A stretch of DNA of 11,841 nucleotides from PALSA-1336 sp038203095. GTDB lineage: Bacteria; Patescibacteriota; Doudnabacteria; UBA920. A program made the translations under genes and the position numbers. Shown here in pieces: positions 9,929 through 11,841 of this stretch. Positions within the stretch are counted from its first letter, which is position 1. Every line of letters begins with the position of its first letter. The notes below the pieces were generated by a model. That model ran no database searches, was not told where the DNA came from, and worked only from the letters and a program-made list of their open reading frames with translations. The stretch spans positions 1 through 11,841 of the forward strand of contig JBBREH010000039.1 in assembly GCA_038203095.1 (NCBI GenBank). The letters are read 5' to 3'.

Positions 9929-10471
9929 ATGATTCTCGGACTCGTCGGAGAAAAACTTTCCGGCAAAGATACAATTGCCGCTTACTTGGCGCAAAGATAC
10001 GGCGCTGAGCATTTTAGATTTAGCCATATTTTGGATGATATTTTACGAATGCTAAATTTGTCTGTGTCCCGTCGTAACGAAATAGACCTAGGGCTTTCTT
10101 TGCGCAAAATTTTTGGCCCTCATGTTTTGGTGGAGGCTCTTCGTAAACGTATGGAATCATCAGCTTCAGATTTTAAAGTAGTCAACGGCATACGTATGGA
10201 CGAGTTTGATGTGGTAAAAGCCTGGGCAGGCGCAAAAATTATTTATATAACCGCTCCATCTGAAATTAGATTTGAGCGTTACAAGCAAAGACATGAAAAG
10301 GCCGATGATGCCGTAATGGACTTTGCGCATTTTTCAGCCCAAGACCAAGAACCCACTGAAATTGGCATCCCGGCGCTTGGCGCAAAGGCGGATTTTAAAA
10401 TAGACAACATTGGCAGTTTGGAAAATTTGTATAAAAAGGCAGATGATATAATTATGAAATTGAAAGTGTAG
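9929..10471 (+). CDS. P-loop deoxynucleoside-monophosphate-kinase-like protein
   Basis: This 180-aa P-loop kinase has the Walker A motif G7-E-K-L-S-G-K13-D (GLVGEKLSGKDTIAAYLAQRYG). It resembles the dNMP kinase/dephospho-CoA kinase-like NTPases: FRFSHILDDILRML (a substrate-binding helix region), LGLSLRKIFGPHVLVEALRKRM, VVNGIRMDEFDVVKAW, IIYITAPSEIRFERYKQRHEKADD (a lid region with arginines) and DFKIDNIGSLENLYKKADDII at the end. Position between dut and thymidylate kinase supports a role in deoxynucleotide phosphorylation, but the substrate cannot be read from the sequence. It shows the same layout as the UPF0200 protein two genes upstream, with an N-G/D-N-x-G-S/T-LE(N/E)L segment near the end, so the two may be distant paralogues. 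The TAG stop lies within a REP head. Confidence 0.82.
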   Translation: MILGLVGEKLSGKDTIAAYLAQRYGAEHFRFSHILDDILRMLNLSVSRRNEIDLGLSLRKIFGPHVLVEALRKRMESSASDFKVVNGIRMDEFDVVKAWAGAKIIYITAPSEIRFERYKQRHEKADDAVMDFAHFSAQDQEPTEIGIPALGAKADFKIDNIGSLENLYKKADDIIMKLKV

Positions 10472-10553
10472 CGTGCCCATTTATGGGCCATTAGAAGAAG
10501 CTGATAAATTCATACACCACATCAGATGGTGCTGGATAAATCGGTACGCTATA
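10467..10553. repeat. REP-like doublet between the dNMP-kinase-like gene and tmk
   Basis: It starts with TGTAGCG (10467-10473) and the palindrome GCCCATTTATGGGC (10475-10488), identical to 9344-9357. It ends with ATAAATCGGTACGCTATA (10536-10553), whose complement begins TATAGCGTACCGATTTAT. So two REP-type heads point inward in a REPIN-like layout. The interior has CACCA/TGGTG (10515-10531), like the CACCAT/ATGGTG core at 3841-3855. The first head contains the stop codon of the upstream gene. Confidence 0.7.
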
Positions 10554-10561
10554 AAGCCACT

Positions 10562-11287
10562 ATGTTAAAATTCGGAAAAGCCAAAAAATCGCAAACGCAG
10601 AAAGGTCGTTTTGTTGTCATTGACGGCACGGACGGCAGTGGGAAAGCTACGCAGACTAATTTGCTGGTGGATGAGTTAAGGTTGGGCGGTTACGAAGTGG
10701 AAATGACTGATTTTCCCCAGTACGGCACAAAGTCGGCCGGTTTAATTGAAGAATATTTAAACGGCAAGTACGGCCAGGTGGGGCCAGAAGCAGCCTCTAT
10801 TTTTTACGCCATCGACAGGTTTGACGCTTCATTTAAAATCCGCGCCTGGCTGGAAGAGGGTAAAATTGTCATATCTAACCGTTATGTAACGGCTAATGCC
10901 GGGCACCAGGGAGGGAAGATTGCCGATGATGTAGACAGGGTAAAGTTTTTCCGCTGGCTGGACAATTTGGAATACAATATTTTTGGCATCCCTAAACCGG
11001 ACTTGAATATTATTCTCCATATGCCGGCGGAAATGGCGCAAAAGTTGGTGGACAAAAAATCAGTGGCCGATAGAAAGTACGTAAACGGCAAAAAACGCGA
11101 TCTCCACGAAGCCGACATCAAACATTTAAAAAACGCGGAAAAAGTTTATTTGCAAATTGCCAAGCTTTTTCCGAATACCAAACTGGTGGAGTGTGTTTCA
11201 GAGGGAGGACTGCTTCCTCCGGCAGAAGTTCATAATAAAGTCTGGGAATTGGTTAGAAGGATAGCATTAAAGAACATTAAACCTTAG
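10562..11287 (+). CDS. tmk: Thymidylate kinase
   Basis: Tmk phosphorylates dTMP to dTDP. The start chosen is the ATG at 10562 (MLKFGKAKKSQ), giving 241 aa; the earlier in-frame ATG at 10526 lies in a REP element. The Walker A motif is G22-T-D-G-S-G-K28-A (usually GxDGxGKS/T), followed by TDFPQYGTKSAGLIEEYLNGKYG (the dTMP-binding FP and R/K region), SIFYAIDRFDA (DR motif), the counterpart of the DRYxxS motif at ISNRYVTANAGHQG, and PDLNIILHMP. The protein is longer than E. coli Tmk, partly through the N-terminal 15 residues and a lid region KKSVADRKYVNGKKRDLHE. In DRY, Asp is replaced by Asn (SNRY), a mild deviation. It ends in a weak terminator. Confidence 0.9.
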   Translation: MLKFGKAKKSQTQKGRFVVIDGTDGSGKATQTNLLVDELRLGGYEVEMTDFPQYGTKSAGLIEEYLNGKYGQVGPEAASIFYAIDRFDASFKIRAWLEEGKIVISNRYVTANAGHQGGKIADDVDRVKFFRWLDNLEYNIFGIPKPDLNIILHMPAEMAQKLVDKKSVADRKYVNGKKRDLHEADIKHLKNAEKVYLQIAKLFPNTKLVECVSEGGLLPPAEVHNKVWELVRRIALKNIKP

Positions 11288-11300
11288 TAAGGGTTTATTT
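11279..11300 (+). terminator. Weak terminator-like hairpin at the end of tmk
   Basis: AAACCTT (11279-11285) pairs with AAGGGTTT (11289-11296), with one bulge and a short loop, followed by ATTT. It overlaps the tmk stop codon. It is short and A/T-rich, so termination would be partial. Confidence 0.35.
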
Positions 11301-11324
11301 CCTGAAATTATATCGTGCAGTATT

Positions 11325-11345
11325 CCCCTCCTTTTAAAGGAGGGG
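11325..11345. repeat. Perfect palindrome upstream of the DUF559 gene
   Basis: CCCCTCCTTT and AAAGGAGGGG flank one central T, a perfect 21-base palindrome (11325-11345), followed by TTAGGGGAGG. As I recall, CCCCTCC...GGAGGGGTTAGGGG-type sequences accompany DUF559 genes in many bacteria, suggesting they move with the gene; that link is from general knowledge and was not checked here. Confidence 0.6.
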
Positions 11346-11383
11346 TTAGGGGAGGTTATTTACAAACACATCTGGGGGTATTT

Positions 11384-11719
11384 GTGGCTTACATATACAA
11401 CAGACAAGACCAAAAAGATTTAAGAAGGCAGTTGCGTAAAAATCAGTCATCGGTCGAACGCCTATTATGGTCAAAGCTTCGGAACAGGCAGCTCTTAGAT
11501 TATAAATTTCGCCGCCAGTACGGAATAGGTCCGTTTATTGTTGATCTTTGTTGCCCCGAGGCAAAGCTTGTTATAGAAGCAGACGGCGACAGCCACTTTA
11601 TTGACCTGGTTGCCCAAGTAAAAGATAAAGTGCGTCAAAAATATATTGAAGATTTAGGCTTTACCGTGCTAAGATTTACTAATAGAGACATTGTGAAAAG
11701 TAGCCTTGTGGCGAATTAA
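11384..11719 (+). CDS. DUF559 endonuclease-like protein
   Basis: This is a 111-aa protein of the DUF559 family, related to the Vsr/PD-(D/E)XK nuclease fold; its biological role is not settled. Family blocks are SSVERLLWSKLRNRQLLDYKFRRQYGIGPFIVDLCCPEAKLVIEADGDSHF and the C-terminal VRQKYIEDLGFTVLRFTNRDIV. Likely catalytic acidic residues are D54, E65 and D67, with H71 after them (most relatives read IEIDGGQH). The start chosen is GTG 11384 with GGGGG about 5 bases upstream; the GTG at 11315 would translate a palindrome. After FTNRDIV the protein ends in KSSLVAN, where relatives usually continue with a longer helix, so the C-terminus may be shortened. Such genes are often accessory. Confidence 0.85.
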   Translation: MAYIYNRQDQKDLRRQLRKNQSSVERLLWSKLRNRQLLDYKFRRQYGIGPFIVDLCCPEAKLVIEADGDSHFIDLVAQVKDKVRQKYIEDLGFTVLRFTNRDIVKSSLVAN

Positions 11720-11841
11720 TTTTTGTCCAAAAATTGCTCTTTTGCCAAACTCTTGTTAACAATTTTTCCGCTTAACTAAAGTTAAACATCAAAATTTTTA
11801 ACTTCGATTTTGGCTAAAATATCAAATTTTGGTCTAAAAAA
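11720..11841. other. A/T-rich right edge without a recognised gene
   Basis: No ORF of note is present. TTAACTAAAGTTAA (from 11754) is a small palindrome, and CAAAATTTTTAACTTCGATTTTG shares arms with the following ATCAAATTTTGG, so part of an inverted repeat may be cut by the window edge. Confidence 0.3.

Noticed and set aside
10526..10561. Longer thymidylate kinase N-terminus
   Set aside because: It translates the right part of a REP-like doublet.

Overview
The window looks like a chromosomal segment of a Candidate Phyla Radiation (Patescibacteria) bacterium or a close relative. The evidence is indirect: A+T-rich DNA, compact single-copy genes, mostly weak or absent Shine-Dalgarno (SD) sequences, a short response regulator of only a receiver domain, a UPF0200-type P-loop kinase, a DUF559 nuclease-like gene, and many small dispersed palindromic repeats. 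No rRNA or tRNA gene was recognised, so this placement is an inference.

Left part (1-4413, + strand): a secE-nusG-rplK-rplA transcription/ribosome cluster starts from a consensus sigma-70-type promoter. It is interrupted by a DUF457 membrane protein gene (between secE and nusG) and an unknown 131-codon gene (between nusG and rplK). A receiver-only response regulator follows and ends at a strong terminator. Structured, probably regulatory, non-coding DNA precedes rplK and rplA.

Middle part (4414-7966, mostly - strand): first comes a gene-free stretch with a second copy of an unusual twin-hairpin element. Then, read on the - strand from right to left, there is a promoter, an Ile-rich leader ORF, a terminator/antiterminator pair, ridA and ilvA; a second Ile-containing leader ORF, a hairpin and a 170-aa unknown gene with its terminator; and finally a promoter, a Leu-rich leader ORF, a terminator/antiterminator pair and a 99-aa unknown gene with its terminator. 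The first and third units have the layout of ribosome-mediated transcription attenuators, and the second is a weaker case. This is the most striking feature of the window. IlvA makes 2-oxobutyrate, an isoleucine precursor, through reactive enamine/imine intermediates that RidA removes, so an isoleucine-coded leader fits the genes it precedes.

Right part (7938-11841, + strand): a deoxypyrimidine/nucleotide cluster of dCMP deaminase, UPF0200 kinase, dUTPase, dNMP-kinase-like protein and thymidylate kinase, then a DUF559 gene. The deaminase and dUTPase converge on dUMP, and thymidylate kinase handles dTMP. No thymidylate synthase is in the window. Several genes here are separated by REP-like elements (TGTAGCG followed by a palindrome), some of which supply the stop codon of the gene before them.

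All structures were found by reading the sequence by eye; no folding energy or database search was run.
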